Positions 34,169-43,882 of a stretch of 64,000 bases of DNA are shown here, piece after piece. The notes under the pieces are model-generated. The model was not told where the DNA came from. It did not search any database and was given only the letters and a program-made list of their open reading frames with translations. The translations under genes were made by a program, and so were the position numbers. The stretch spans positions 930,001-994,000 of the forward strand of contig NZ_JALIRM010000001.1 of the NCBI RefSeq assembly GCF_022900255.1. The letters are read 5' to 3'. This DNA comes from Lederbergia wuyishanensis (lineage in GTDB: Bacteria; Bacillota; Bacilli; Bacillales; Bacillaceae_C). Within the stretch, counting starts at the first letter, position 1. Each line of letters opens with the position of its first letter.

Positions 34169-35416
34169 TTAATAAACTGATGTATTTTCTTTTGGAATAT
34201 TTTCCAATATCTCTTTAACACGTTGCAAGAAGCGACCGCAAATGAGTCCATCAAGAACTCTATGATCAAGTGAAAGGCAGAGATTCACCATATCGCGTAT
34301 GGCGATCCCGTCATTAACTACAACTGGGCGCTTAATAATAGATTCAACCTGAAGAATCGCTGCTTGTGGATGATTAATGATCCCAATTGACTGAACAGAT
34401 CCGAATGATCCAGTGTTATTGATTGTGAAAGTTCCTCCTTGCATTTCTTCACTTTTCAATGTTCCATTTCGGACCTTTTTAGCAAGATCTGTAATATCCC
34501 TTGCAATTCCTTTTATTGATTTTTCATCTGCGTATTTTATTACAGGGACAAATAGTTCTTCTTCTTTTGCTACTGCAATTGAAATATTTATATCTTTCTT
34601 TTGGATGATTTTATCTCCTGCCCACATTGAGTTGATCATTGGAAACTCTTTTAATGCTTGGGCGACAGCTTTTACGAAGAATGCAAAATAAGTCAAACTA
34701 AACCCTTCACGCTCTTTAAATTCCGTTTTCAATTCATCACGATATTTGACTAAGTTTGTTACATCCACTTCCATCATCATCCAAGCATGAGGAATTTCTG
34801 CTTTGCTACGTAACATCTTCGTCGCAATTGCCTTTCTTACACCGGAAACCGGAATTTCAATATCCCCTGACTTAGCTATAACAGGTTCCGCTTTCTTGAC
34901 TTGGCTAATTTGTTCCACTCTCTCCTCAGCCCTTGGAACTTTATTAGTATCTATAAGCCTTTGCAAATCCTTTCTCGTAATTCGCCCTTCTTTTCCAGTT
35001 CCTTTTACGAGTGTTAAATCAATGCCATGTTCTTGAGACATTTTTAAAACGGCTGGTGAATACCTTGTTTTTCCTGTAGATTGCTGCTGATCTGATATCA
35101 AAGTTGTCGCAGAATAATCTACGTTTGATTCGCTTTTTTCAACAGTTGTTTCATTCGAATCCTCACCATCTGCTTCATCCGTTTTAATAGTACAAATAGT
35201 TTCCCCGACAGCAAGAGTAGTCCCTTCTTCTACTAACAACTCTTCAATCGTTCCCGTAAAAGAAGAAGGTATTTCCGCATTGACCTTGTCAGTCATTACT
35301 TCCGCTAAGGGATCATATTTATTGACATGATCACCAGATTGTACGAGCCATCTGCTGATAGTTCCTTCCGTAACACTCTCACCGAGCTGGGGCATAGTTA
35401 TATTTTTTTTTGACAA
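34169..35416 (-). CDS. bkdB: Branched-chain 2-oxoacid dehydrogenase E2 (lipoamide acyltransferase)
   Basis: 415 residues. A lipoyl domain (about 1-80) has the lipoylated Lys in EVMTDKVNAEIPS. The peripheral-subunit-binding domain is at about 118-155 (TRYSPAVLKMSQEHGIDL). The catalytic acyltransferase domain ends with LDHRVLDGLICGRFL (His and Asp). The start is TTG with GGAGG 8 nt upstream. It forms the core of the branched-chain 2-oxoacid dehydrogenase with the E1 and E3 genes just upstream. Acyl-CoA products feed catabolism and branched fatty acid synthesis. Confidence 0.95.
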   Translation of the reverse strand: MSKKNITMPQLGESVTEGTISRWLVQSGDHVNKYDPLAEVMTDKVNAEIPSSFTGTIEELLVEEGTTLAVGETICTIKTDEADGEDSNETTVEKSESNVDYSATTLISDQQQSTGKTRYSPAVLKMSQEHGIDLTLVKGTGKEGRITRKDLQRLIDTNKVPRAEERVEQISQVKKAEPVIAKSGDIEIPVSGVRKAIATKMLRSKAEIPHAWMMMEVDVTNLVKYRDELKTEFKEREGFSLTYFAFFVKAVAQALKEFPMINSMWAGDKIIQKKDINISIAVAKEEELFVPVIKYADEKSIKGIARDITDLAKKVRNGTLKSEEMQGGTFTINNTGSFGSVQSIGIINHPQAAILQVESIIKRPVVVNDGIAIRDMVNLCLSLDHRVLDGLICGRFLQRVKEILENIPKENTSVY

Positions 35417-35450
35417 AATGATTTCCTCCTTTTAGCCACCATTGTACAGC

Positions 35451-36434
35451 TCAATATTCAGCTAACTCCTTCATTGCTTTCTCAACTTTTTCAGGATTAA
35501 CCATGAAAAACTTTTCCAATGTTGGAGCATACGGCATGGCAGGAATATCCGGACCAGCTAATCTCATGATTGGCGCATCAAGATCGAACAAACAATGTTC
35601 TGCAATAATGGCCGAAACTTCACTTATAATACTTCCTTCTTTATTATCCTCTGTTAAGAGCAATACTTTTCCTGTTTTTGACGCTGCTTCTATAATCGCT
35701 TCTTGATCTAGTGGATAGACAGTCCTTAAATCCAAAATATGTGTTTCGATTCCATCCTGAGCAAGGCGTTCGGCAGCCTGTAAAGCAAAGTGTACACACA
35801 GCCCATATGTAATGACCGTGATATCATCTCCTTCACGCTTAACATCTGCTTTACCAATTGGGAGGACATAATCTCCATCAGGGACTTCACCTTTTATTAA
35901 TCTATAGGCTTTTTTATGCTCCAAGAAAAGCACTGGATCATCATCGCGAATGGCAGCTTTCAATAGTCCTTTCACATCATACGGTGTGGATGGCATTACT
36001 ATTTTCAGACCCGGTTGATTAGCAAAAATTGCTTCCACTGATTGTGAGTGATATAGCGCCCCGTGTATCCCACCACCATAAGGAGCTCTTATGACTAATG
36101 GGCAGGTCCAGTCGTTATTTGAACGATATCTAATTTTTGCTGCCTCTGAAATAATTTGGTTGATTGCCGGCATGATAAAATCAGCAAATTGCATTTCTGC
36201 AATGGGGCGATAACCGTACATAGCAGCTCCAATTCCCACACCTGCTATTGCTGATTCTGCTAGAGGAGTGTCAATAACCCTTTGTTCTCCAAACTGTTCG
36301 TACAGTCCTTGTGTCGCTTTAAACACTCCACCCTTTTTGCCTACATCTTCACCAAGCACAAAAACTTTCTCATCTCGTTCCATTTCTTCGCGTATAGCCG
36401 TAGTGACAGCTTCTATATATGATATAACAGCCAT
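35451..36434 (-). CDS. bkdAB: Branched-chain 2-oxoacid dehydrogenase E1 beta
   Basis: 327 residues of transketolase-like fold: VISYIEAVTTAIREEMERD, VFVLGEDVGKKGGVFKAT, DTPLAESAIAGVGIGAAM, and LFLEHKKAYRL. With the alpha subunit it binds thiamine diphosphate and decarboxylates the 2-oxo acids of Val, Ile and Leu. The gap to bkdAA is 15 bp and to bkdB 34 bp, so one operon. Confidence 0.95.
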   Translation of the reverse strand: MAVISYIEAVTTAIREEMERDEKVFVLGEDVGKKGGVFKATQGLYEQFGEQRVIDTPLAESAIAGVGIGAAMYGYRPIAEMQFADFIMPAINQIISEAAKIRYRSNNDWTCPLVIRAPYGGGIHGALYHSQSVEAIFANQPGLKIVMPSTPYDVKGLLKAAIRDDDPVLFLEHKKAYRLIKGEVPDGDYVLPIGKADVKREGDDITVITYGLCVHFALQAAERLAQDGIETHILDLRTVYPLDQEAIIEAASKTGKVLLLTEDNKEGSIISEVSAIIAEHCLFDLDAPIMRLAGPDIPAMPYAPTLEKFFMVNPEKVEKAMKELAEY

Positions 36435-36449
36435 TTTTTATTCCCCCTA

Positions 36450-37448
36450 TTACTCCGCAGCGTATACGAATTTTAAAGCATCCTCAGGATTTGGATATGG
36501 AGCTTTCTCCGCATAGTCCGTCGCTTCGTTCACTTGTTTCATGATACGGTCATTCATGTCTTTTTTGGCCTGGTCATCTAATAATCCATTATCACGAAGG
36601 TACGCTTCAAAAAGTAATACCGGATCCTCTGATTTAGCTTTTGCCAATTCATCTTCAGTTCGATAGCTACGTTCGTCATCATCTGAGGAGTGAGAAGTTA
36701 ATCGGTGGCTTACCGTTTCGATAAGACTCGGACCTTCACCACGTCTTGCTCTATCTACGGCTTCTTTCATTACCTTATAAACTTCAAGCGGGTCATTACC
36801 ATCAACTGTTACTCCAGGCATGCCATAACCGATTGCACGGTCAGATACTTTTTCACATGCTAACTGCTTATTAATCGGTACAGAAATAGCATAATGGTTA
36901 TTTTCACATAAAAAGATTACAGGTAGTTTATGAACTCCAGCGAAATTTAATCCTTCATGGAAGTCCCCTTGGTTAGAGGAACCTTCGCCGAAAGATACAA
37001 ATGTCACGATGTTATTTTTTTCCATTTGTGCTGCTAATGCTATACCAACTGCGTGTGGAACTTGAGTAGTTACTGGCGATGATCCAGTTACAATTCTATT
37101 TTTTCTTTGGCCAAAATGCCCAGGCATTTGACGTCCTCCAGAGTTTGGGTCTTCTGCTTTCGCAAAACCCGAAAGCATAATCTCAGCTGGAGTCATCCCA
37201 AATGTTAGGACAACACCTAAATCCCGGTAATATGGGAGTATATAATCTTTTTCCTTATCCAGGGCGAATGCTGCACCTATTTGAGCTGCTTCTTGACCTT
37301 GGCAAGAAATAACAAAAGGAATTTTTCCAGAACGGTTTAAAAGCCACATTCTTTCGTCAATCCGACGGGCAAGTAACATCATTTCATACATATCTAAAAC
37401 TTGTTGATCGCTAAGACCTATTTCAGTGTGTCGATTTAATGTCAACAT
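36450..37448 (-). CDS. bkdAA: Branched-chain 2-oxoacid dehydrogenase E1 alpha
   Basis: 332 residues with the thiamine-diphosphate motif GDG...N represented by SFGEGSSNQGDFHEGLNFAG and ENNHYAISVP. It also has the phosphorylation-loop-like SHRLTSHSSDDDERSYR and GRQMPGHFG. It pairs with BkdAB. The upstream neighbour is the E3 gene and the spacing is 37 bp. Confidence 0.95.
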   Translation of the reverse strand: MLTLNRHTEIGLSDQQVLDMYEMMLLARRIDERMWLLNRSGKIPFVISCQGQEAAQIGAAFALDKEKDYILPYYRDLGVVLTFGMTPAEIMLSGFAKAEDPNSGGRQMPGHFGQRKNRIVTGSSPVTTQVPHAVGIALAAQMEKNNIVTFVSFGEGSSNQGDFHEGLNFAGVHKLPVIFLCENNHYAISVPINKQLACEKVSDRAIGYGMPGVTVDGNDPLEVYKVMKEAVDRARRGEGPSLIETVSHRLTSHSSDDDERSYRTEDELAKAKSEDPVLLFEAYLRDNGLLDDQAKKDMNDRIMKQVNEATDYAEKAPYPNPEDALKFVYAAE

Positions 37449-37485
37449 AATCCCTCCTTGTACACTTTGTTAGCGAATATAGTAC

Positions 37486-38913
37486 CTATATATGAATGGA
37501 TAATCCATCTACTGCTAATGCAGCTTCTCCAATAGCTTCACTTAATGTTGGATGCGGGTGTATCGTATTGCCTACTTCCCACGGAGTTGCGTCCAATACA
37601 CGAGCAAGTCCTGCTTCAGAAATCAAGTCAGTCACATGTGGTCCAATCATTTGAATCCCTAAAATATCATTTGTCTTTTCATCAGCCACAATTTTCACGA
37701 AACCTTCTGCATCTCCCACGACTAGTGCTTTACCGACAGCTTTAAAAGGAAATTTTCCAATTTTCACTTTAAATCCTTTTTCCATCGCTTCTTTTTCAGT
37801 AAAACCGACACTTGCGACTTCTGGTGAGCTATATATACATTTCGGGACATTCTCATACACCATTGAAACAGGATTAAAGCCTGCAATATGTTCAACAGCT
37901 TTAATACCTTCATGAGAAGCCACATGCGCCAATTGTAAACCACCAATCACATCACCAATGGCATAAATATGGGATTCTTTCGTTTGGAATGTAGAATTAA
38001 CTTTAATGGCACCATTAGTATTCATTTCAATTTCAGTATTTTGAAGCCCAATATTATCACTATTCGGTTTCCTGCCAACTGAAACTAGAATTTTTTCAGC
38101 TAAAAATGTCTGAATTTGTCCTTTTATTTCAGCATTGATTTGTACTTGTTTTTCTTTTATTTCAATGGATTCCGATAATACTTTCGCATTTGTCACTATA
38201 TTTATACCCTTTTTTCGTAAAAGACGGGTAAGTTCCTTAATTATATCCTCATCTTCATTAGGGATAATTTGATCAGCATATTCTATAACAGTAACATTGA
38301 CGCCAAAATCGGCAAGCATTGACGCCCACTCTATTCCTATAACTCCTCCACCTATAATAGTGATAGATTGAGGTAACTTCTCCATTTCGATTGCATCATC
38401 TGAAGTCATGACGTAGTTCCCGTCAATTTCTATTCCCGGTAATGAACTTGGTCTAGAACCAGTCGCAATAATAATGTTTTTAGGAATTAACATTTCATTT
38501 TCCGAACCATTGGCCATTTCCACAGAAATCGTTCCAGGCATCGGTGAAAAAATAGATGGGCCTAATATTCTTCCAAATCCATGATATATATCTATTTTTC
38601 CTTGTTTCATCAAGTATTGAACACCTTTATACAGTTGTTCGATAATACCAGTTTTTCTTTCTTGCACCTTTTTGAAATTTAATTCAATACCAGTGGTAAA
38701 GACTCCAAACTCTTCACTTTTTTTTGTTAATGAAAAAACTTCAGCACTTCTGAGTAATGCTTTACTCGGGATGCACCCTTTATGTAAACATGTTCCACCT
38801 ATTTTTTCATTTTCGACAATGGCAGTTTTTAATCCGAGCTGTGCTGAACGTATAGCTGCAACATATCCGCCAGTTCCGCCGCCAAGGATTACTAAATCAT
38901 ACTCATAGGCCAA
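37486..38913 (-). CDS. lpdV: Dihydrolipoyl dehydrogenase E3 of the Bkd complex
   Basis: 475 residues (B. subtilis LpdV 474). FAD motif VILGGGTGGYVAAIR, the redox disulfide GGTCLHKGCIPSKAL, the NAD motif IIGGGVIGIEWASML, AIGDVIGGLQLAH, and the C-terminal catalytic His-Glu in HPHPTLSEAIGEAAL. TTG 38913 follows GGGAGGG by 5 nt and gives LAYEYDLVIL, matching the LpdV N-terminus; an ATG 15 nt upstream overlaps the SD. Confidence 0.94.
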   Translation of the reverse strand: MAYEYDLVILGGGTGGYVAAIRSAQLGLKTAIVENEKIGGTCLHKGCIPSKALLRSAEVFSLTKKSEEFGVFTTGIELNFKKVQERKTGIIEQLYKGVQYLMKQGKIDIYHGFGRILGPSIFSPMPGTISVEMANGSENEMLIPKNIIIATGSRPSSLPGIEIDGNYVMTSDDAIEMEKLPQSITIIGGGVIGIEWASMLADFGVNVTVIEYADQIIPNEDEDIIKELTRLLRKKGINIVTNAKVLSESIEIKEKQVQINAEIKGQIQTFLAEKILVSVGRKPNSDNIGLQNTEIEMNTNGAIKVNSTFQTKESHIYAIGDVIGGLQLAHVASHEGIKAVEHIAGFNPVSMVYENVPKCIYSSPEVASVGFTEKEAMEKGFKVKIGKFPFKAVGKALVVGDAEGFVKIVADEKTNDILGIQMIGPHVTDLISEAGLARVLDATPWEVGNTIHPHPTLSEAIGEAALAVDGLSIHI

Positions 38914-38978
38914 TATTATCCCTCCCATTAAACTAGACTAGCTATCGATAGATATACTTGAAAAATGATTTTACACAT

Positions 38979-39045
38979 AAAAGGAGCCGTCCTTTGGCAT
39001 TTTGCAGTTCTCCACTTTTTTCAACGGGGAATTTCGGACAGCTCG
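38979..39045 (-). terminator. Hairpin between bcd and lpdV
   Basis: On the minus strand GAGCTGTCC (39036-39044) pairs with GGACGGCTC (38984-38992) with one G-U, followed by CTTTTA. The loop is long (about 43 nt), so it is probably a partial terminator or attenuator inside the operon. Confidence 0.5.
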
Positions 39046-39056
39046 TTTTTCAATCA

Positions 39057-40160
39057 TCAACCATTCATTCGATTAGCCAATATATGTTTATTATTTAGAA
39101 GGAATTGACTTCTAGAACTTCGAATTTTTTCAATTCTTTCTTCTGCCATACGATCTGCAGCAACATATGTGGGGATATTATCTCTCTTCGATATTTCGAT
39201 TACTTTAGCAACGTTATTATAAATTGTTTCAACCCTTTTTAATGCACGCTCTTTGTTATATCCGTATAATTCGTCAGCAACATTAATTACTCCACCTGCA
39301 TTGATAACGTAGTCAGGAGCATATACAATCCCCATTTCATGTATTTTATCTCCATGTTTTGTATCTTTTAGCTGGTTATTTGCAGACCCTGCAATTACCT
39401 TAGCTTTAAATTGAGGAATGGTTTGATCATTAATAATAGCTCCTAATGCACATGGTGAAAAAATATCCGCATCGACACTATATATGTCATTAGGGTCTAC
39501 CGCCTTTGCTTGGAAGGCTTCTACAGCACGATTAACAGCATCTTTATTAATATCAGTAACGAAAAGCTGTGCCCCTTCTTCGTGTAAATAACGACAAAGT
39601 TCAAATGCAACATTTCCTACACCTTGCACTGCCACCTTTTTTCCCTCTAATGAATCAGAACCGAAAGCCTCTTTTGCAGCTGCCTTCATTCCAACATAAC
39701 AGCCGTATGCTGTAACTGGAGAAGGATTTCCCGATGAACCGAATGCAGGAGAAATCCCCGTAACAAAATTAGTTTCTTCATGGATAATATCCATATCTTG
39801 AACGGTTGTTCCAACATCTTCTGCTGTAATATATCGACCATTTAGACCTTGGATAAAACGGCCGAAAGCACGAAACATTTCTTCATTCTTATCCTTCTTT
39901 GGATCACCAATTATTACTGTTTTTCCGCCTCCTAGATTCAATCCGGCGGCAGCATTTTTATATGTCATCCCTCTTGCCAATCTAAGGGCATCTTCAATTG
40001 CAGCTTCTTCATTTTCATATGTCCACATCCGCGTGCCACCTAGTGCAGGGCCTAATGTTGTATCATGAATAGCGATAATAGCCTTTAAACCAGACTTTGC
40101 ATCCTGGCAAAATAATAATTGCTCATAATCATATTTCACCATATATTCAAAGATTTTCAT
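39057..40160 (-). CDS. bcd: Leucine dehydrogenase (branched-chain amino acid dehydrogenase)
   Basis: 367 residues. NAD-dependent oxidative deamination of Leu, Val and Ile to their 2-oxo acids, the substrates of the Bkd complex. Catalytic lysines are K68 ([10 protein letters not shown]) and K80 ([10 protein letters not shown]). The Rossmann motif [15 protein letters not shown] lies near 180, followed by [23 protein letters not shown] precedes the ATG. In B. subtilis the order is ptb-bcd-buk-lpdV; here ptb and buk are missing. Confidence 0.95.
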   Translation of the reverse strand: MKIFEYMVKYDYEQLLFCQDAKSGLKAIIAIHDTTLGPALGGTRMWTYENEEAAIEDALRLARGMTYKNAAAGLNLGGGKTVIIGDPKKDKNEEMFRAFGRFIQGLNGRYITAEDVGTTVQDMDIIHEETNFVTGISPAFGSSGNPSPVTAYGCYVGMKAAAKEAFGSDSLEGKKVAVQGVGNVAFELCRYLHEEGAQLFVTDINKDAVNRAVEAFQAKAVDPNDIYSVDADIFSPCALGAIINDQTIPQFKAKVIAGSANNQLKDTKHGDKIHEMGIVYAPDYVINAGGVINVADELYGYNKERALKRVETIYNNVAKVIEISKRDNIPTYVAADRMAEERIEKIRSSRSQFLLNNKHILANRMNG

Positions 40161-40215
40161 TTTTTACCTCCACATTATTTCTTATGACCTTATCATGGTA
40201 CCTAATCCTAATTAC

Positions 40216-40244
40216 ATTGTAACGAAAAGGCAGTTCCTTGACAA
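40216..40244 (-). promoter_or_regulatory. Sigma-A promoter of the bcd-lpdV-bkd cluster
   Basis: On the minus strand TTGTCA (40239-40244), 17 bp, TACAAT (40216-40221): five of six matches in each box. It lies about 55 bp upstream of bcd. No GG-N10-GC sigma-54 (-24/-12) element is visible here, although B. subtilis bkd is SigL/BkdR-controlled. Confidence 0.65.
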
Positions 40245-40302
40245 ATCTTACTGATGTTATATGATTTTTTTAGCATGAGTTTTAAGGAGTCGATACATCC
40301 GA

Positions 40303-40545
40303 ATGGGAAGAGTCATTGCATTACTGTTACTTTTAATCCCCGGTATAATTTCGGGATATGGAATAAAATTAATGAGGGATATGCTTTTTGGTAAATTACA
40401 AGCCCCATTTCCATATTTATGGATGCAGTTTCTTTCGGGACTTATCTTTTTTGTACTAGGTTTAGGTTTTATTGCAGGTTTTATTTTGCACCGAGACCGC
40501 AAAAGAAATCAAGTTCAAGAAAGATTCAAACTGAAAAAGCGTTAA
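40303..40545 (+). CDS. yqzF: YqzF-family membrane protein (DUF2627)
   Basis: 80 residues with two transmembrane helices (about 3-24, ALLLLLIPGIISGYGIKLM, and 41-64) and a basic C-terminus (RDRKRNQVQERFKLKKR). Sequence and position between bcd and the glycerophosphodiesterase match B. subtilis YqzF. Function unknown. AAGGAG lies 13 nt before the ATG, a long gap, but no other start is in frame. Confidence 0.83.
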   Translation: MGRVIALLLLLIPGIISGYGIKLMRDMLFGKLQAPFPYLWMQFLSGLIFFVLGLGFIAGFILHRDRKRNQVQERFKLKKR

Positions 40546-40547
40546 TT

Positions 40548-40593
40548 TTCACAGAGGAGCTTCGTCTAAGACTTAGCTCCTCTTAATTTATTT
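40548..40593. terminator. Bidirectional terminator between yqzF and the glpQ-like gene
   Basis: AGAGGAGC (40553-40560) pairs with GCTCCTCT (40576-40583); A/T-rich on both flanks. Confidence 0.7.
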
Positions 40594-41313
40594 TCTCCTT
40601 AGTTTTACTGCCTTTTCAGGAAAGTCTGTAATAATAGCTGAACAATTTATTTGCAATAGTCGTTTTATATCACGCTCTTTATTAACAGTATATGGCCGAA
40701 CAGCAATCCCCTCATCCATTGTCGCTTTAATAATCGAATCAGAGATATATTTAAATTTCGGGTGAATTCCTTTAGATCCTAAGCATCTTGCATATTCCCA
40801 TGGTTTATATAAAAGGTCACTGTATAGCGGGGCAGTCTCTATCTCAGGCCAATTATTAACAATATAAACGAGTGAATAATGATTAAAAGAAGAAATAATA
40901 ATGCGTTCTTCATAATTAAACTCTTTTATTAATGCAATAACTTTTTCTTCCAATCCTTCATATGGAATATCATTATTTTTCAGCTCAATATTACAAATTA
41001 ATTTATTTCCTTCCATCCATTCAAATACTTCCCTTAACGATGGAATTCTTGCAGTTTTTTTAAAAAAATGTTTGTAGTGATAATTTGCCTTGAATTTTTT
41101 TAATTCTTGCATTGTAAAATCAACCACTCTACCGGTCCCATCTGTCGTTCGATCGACAGTTGTATCATGAATCACCGCAATTTCCCCGTCTAGAGTTAAA
41201 TGAACATCAAGTTCAATACCATCAGCTCCAAAGGCTTCAGCTGCCAAGAATGATTCCATTGTGTTTTCTGGATGTGTACCTGCTGATCCTCGGTGTGCGA
41301 AAATAGTTGTCAT
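40588..41313 (-). CDS. yqiK: Glycerophosphodiester phosphodiesterase (YqiK)
   Basis: 241 residues of the GDPD family: TTIFAHRGSAGTHPENTMES with the first catalytic His, FGADGIELDVHLTLDG with metal Glu/Asp and the second His, then IPSLREVFEWM and NIELKN. No signal peptide, so it is cytoplasmic. It hydrolyses glycerophosphodiesters to glycerol-3-phosphate. ATG 41313 is chosen because AGGCGG is 9 nt upstream; the GTG at 41322 touches the SD. Confidence 0.9.
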   Translation of the reverse strand: MTTIFAHRGSAGTHPENTMESFLAAEAFGADGIELDVHLTLDGEIAVIHDTTVDRTTDGTGRVVDFTMQELKKFKANYHYKHFFKKTARIPSLREVFEWMEGNKLICNIELKNNDIPYEGLEEKVIALIKEFNYEERIIISSFNHYSLVYIVNNWPEIETAPLYSDLLYKPWEYARCLGSKGIHPKFKYISDSIIKATMDEGIAVRPYTVNKERDIKRLLQINCSAIITDFPEKAVKLRRK

Positions 41314-41392
41314 CTTTTTCACCGCCTAAATGTGTATATTACCATCATACCCCGCATTCATATAAGTTGATAATATTTTTCTACATAAAATT

Positions 41393-41424
41393 AAAAAACC
41401 TGTCCTATTAGCTAAGGACAGGTT
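41393..41424 (-). terminator. Terminator after spo0A
   Basis: ACCTGTCCT (41398-41406) pairs with AGGACAGGT (41415-41423); minus-strand T run at 41393-41398. Confidence 0.8.
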
Positions 41425-41452
41425 CATTAATTAAAGGCTTGTTATTAAACTC

Positions 41453-42238
41453 TTATGATGCTTTATGCTCTAGTCGAAGCTTATCAGCTACCATGGCAAT
41501 GAATTCAGAGTTCGTAGGTTTCGCTTTAGACATACTAACCGTATACCCAAATAAAGAAGAAATGGAATCTACATTACCTCTACTCCATGCTACTTCTATT
41601 GCGTGCCTTATCGCCCTTTCAACCCTACTTGCAGTTGTATTGAATTTCTTAGCAATATCTGGATAAAGGACTTTAGTGATTGAGCCAAGCAATTCAATAT
41701 CATTATAAACCATTGATATTGCTTCTCTTAAATATAAATACCCTTTAATATGTGCAGGTACACCTATTTCGTGAATAACAGAAGTAATACTTGCTTCTAA
41801 ATTTCTTGGTTTTGCTTCTGGTTGGTTTTTCGAAGTAGTCGATACTTTTCTCTTAATTTGAGTTGCTTTTCCACTAACTTGACGAATATGATTTGCTAAA
41901 TGTTCCATATCAAAAGGTTTAAGAATAAAATATGAAGCGCCAAGTTCTACGGCCTTTGTTGTTACATCTTCTTGGCCAAATGCAATAAGCATAATAACAT
42001 TAGGAAATACTGCGCTGGACTCACGAAGTTGCTCTAATACTCCAAGTCCATCAAGATGCGGCATAATTATATCCAAAATTAACACATCAGGATTCGTATC
42101 TTCAACTAATTGCAAGCAATCTTGACCGTTGTGTGCAGTACCAACAACTTCCATATCTTCTTGTGAAGAAATATAATCATCTAACAATCCAACTAATTCG
42201 CGATTATCATCCACAATACAAACTTTGATTTTTTTCAC
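41453..42238 (-). CDS. spo0A: Sporulation master response regulator Spo0A
   Basis: 261 residues. The receiver domain (1-120) has D10-D11, the phosphorylated D56 ([14 protein letters not shown]), Thr/Ala and Lys (FILKPFD). A variable linker precedes the DNA-binding effector domain (about 140-261; [20 protein letters not shown] and [20 protein letters not shown]), which is nearly identical to the B. subtilis protein. GTG 42238 ([11 protein letters not shown]) is chosen: GAGGAGG lies 9 nt upstream and the N-terminus aligns. spoIVB lies upstream on the same strand. Confidence 0.97.
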   Translation of the reverse strand: MKKIKVCIVDDNRELVGLLDDYISSQEDMEVVGTAHNGQDCLQLVEDTNPDVLILDIIMPHLDGLGVLEQLRESSAVFPNVIMLIAFGQEDVTTKAVELGASYFILKPFDMEHLANHIRQVSGKATQIKRKVSTTSKNQPEAKPRNLEASITSVIHEIGVPAHIKGYLYLREAISMVYNDIELLGSITKVLYPDIAKKFNTTASRVERAIRHAIEVAWSRGNVDSISSLFGYTVSMSKAKPTNSEFIAMVADKLRLEHKAS

Positions 42239-42311
42239 TTTCCATTTCCTCCTCAAATCCAAAAATAATTCAAAATAATGTCATTAATATTTAAATACGC
42301 CAAAGATGATG

Positions 42312-42424
42312 AAATTCCTTTAAAATTTTTCAAAATAAAAACAAAGTACAAGAATATCTTTAATTTTCTTTCGTTTACTCTGTTTTTCGACACACTTTGA
42401 TAACAGGTAGTTAGTTTTGTCGAA
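42312..42424 (-). promoter_or_regulatory. spo0A control region with two 0A boxes
   Basis: Two exact Spo0A-box cores lie upstream of spo0A in opposite orientation: TGTCGAA on the plus strand at 42418-42424 and on the minus strand at 42386-42392 (plus TTCGACA). A sigma-H-like -35 AAAGGAATTT lies at 42312-42321 (minus strand), but its -10 (GTATTT) is poor. Autoregulation by Spo0A~P, as in B. subtilis, is likely. Confidence 0.65.
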
Positions 42425-42484
42425 TAATCTTTATATACCTTATTATTCCTTATATTAAGCATAAAAAAAAGAGGGTAAATACCC

Positions 42485-43783
42485 TCAACTAGCTTTTTCT
42501 GTATCCTTCTCGTAAATATTTATTCCTGCTTCATGAAGCATCCATTCAATATGAACACCATAACCAGATGTTGGATCATTAACGAAAACATGAGTAACTG
42601 CACCAATTATTTTGCCATTTTGAATGATTGGGCTGCCGCTCATTCCTTGGACAATCCCTCCAGTTTTATTTAACAACTTCTGATCAACAACTTTGATAAC
42701 CATTCCTTTAGTAGCCGGAAATTTTTGTGGTATCGTGCTTACTACCTCAATATCATATTGCTCAACTTTATTTCCTTCCACTACAGTTAATATTTTTGCA
42801 GGTCCTTCTTGCACTTGATTAGATAAAGCTATTGGAAGTGGCTTATCCATGACGCCATTCTTTATATTTTGTTTTAATACACCAAAAATCCCAAACGGAC
42901 TATTTGTCTTAATATTTCCAATTACATTCTTATCTGAAGAAAAACGAGCTAGCTTTTCACCCGGTGTTCCATTTTTTCCTTTTTCAATTGATGTAACAGT
43001 GGAATTGACAATTTGTCCATCGTCGACTACGATTGGTTTTTTTGTGTCCATGTCGGAAATTACATGCCCTAAAGCCCCATATTTTTTGGTTTTCGGTTCA
43101 TAAAATGTCATCGTTCCTATTCCAGCAGCTGAATCACGTATATACAAACCTAATTTATATGTCTTTTCCTTTTCATCCAGCATGGGATTTAGGGTTGTAT
43201 CAATCGTTTCTTTTCCTCTTTGTATCGTTATTTCGAGCTTTTTCCCTTGTTTCCCAGCCTCATTAACAAATGATGCAATTTCGGCCATATGATTAATTTT
43301 TGTGCCGTTAATTTTCGTTATAATGTCTCCGACTTTTATACCGGCTTCTTCTCCCGGAGATTGTTTTTCGTTTTCTACAGATACTAAATGGTGACCGACC
43401 ACAAGCACACCTAAAGTATTAAGTTTCACCCCAATAGATTGACCGCCTGGATACACCTTGAAATCCTTTAGGACACTTACATCAACTTGCTTAACAGGAA
43501 AACCGGCCATTTCTAAAAATATTTTTTCTTTACCAGCTTGTTTCCCTTGTACTGCTATCGCATGCTTACTCTCTTCAAACTCAATATGTTCACTTGTTGA
43601 AGATGCCGAAACATTTACCGGGGTTGCCTTAGAAAAATTATAATGTTGGCCTTCAAACAAAGTAATATGACTCGGAATTTGCAGATATTGCTGAAATGGC
43701 TTATAAACAATAAGCATTAAAAGTGAAACAAGGAGAATTCCACCTGTTATTTTTCTAATTATTTCAAACATCCTTCTGATCAC
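42485..43783 (-). CDS. spoIVB: SpoIVB serine peptidase
   Basis: 432 residues. A forespore-made S55 protease that signals across to the SpoIVFA/BofA/SpoIVFB complex to activate pro-sigma-K. An N-terminal transmembrane or signal segment is at about 10-30 ([19 protein letters not shown]). A PDZ domain is at about 130-205 ([20 protein letters not shown]). The S55 domain contains [20 protein letters not shown] with its His, and the nucleophile S382 in [14 protein letters not shown]. The start may be GTG 43783 or ATG 43771, since the SD lies close to the first. Confidence 0.95.
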   Translation of the reverse strand: MIRRMFEIIRKITGGILLVSLLMLIVYKPFQQYLQIPSHITLFEGQHYNFSKATPVNVSASSTSEHIEFEESKHAIAVQGKQAGKEKIFLEMAGFPVKQVDVSVLKDFKVYPGGQSIGVKLNTLGVLVVGHHLVSVENEKQSPGEEAGIKVGDIITKINGTKINHMAEIASFVNEAGKQGKKLEITIQRGKETIDTTLNPMLDEKEKTYKLGLYIRDSAAGIGTMTFYEPKTKKYGALGHVISDMDTKKPIVVDDGQIVNSTVTSIEKGKNGTPGEKLARFSSDKNVIGNIKTNSPFGIFGVLKQNIKNGVMDKPLPIALSNQVQEGPAKILTVVEGNKVEQYDIEVVSTIPQKFPATKGMVIKVVDQKLLNKTGGIVQGMSGSPIIQNGKIIGAVTHVFVNDPTSGYGVHIEWMLHEAGINIYEKDTEKAS

Positions 43784-43851
43784 TCTCCTCGCTTTCTAGC
43801 CCACAATTATAATTTAGCCTGCTTTAGGTTCATTTATAAGTGAAAGCAAGG

Positions 43852-43882
43852 AAAAAAGCTGTCCAATGAAGGATAGCTTTTC
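43852..43882 (-). terminator. Terminator after recN
   Basis: AAAGCTGTCC (43856-43865) pairs with GGATAGCTTT (43871-43880), one wobble; minus-strand T run at 43852-43859. It touches the recN stop. Confidence 0.7.

Noticed and set aside
42253-42462. 69-residue minus-strand reading frame upstream of spo0A
   Set aside because: It covers the spo0A control region with its 0A boxes, and low-complexity AT-rich sequence explains it.
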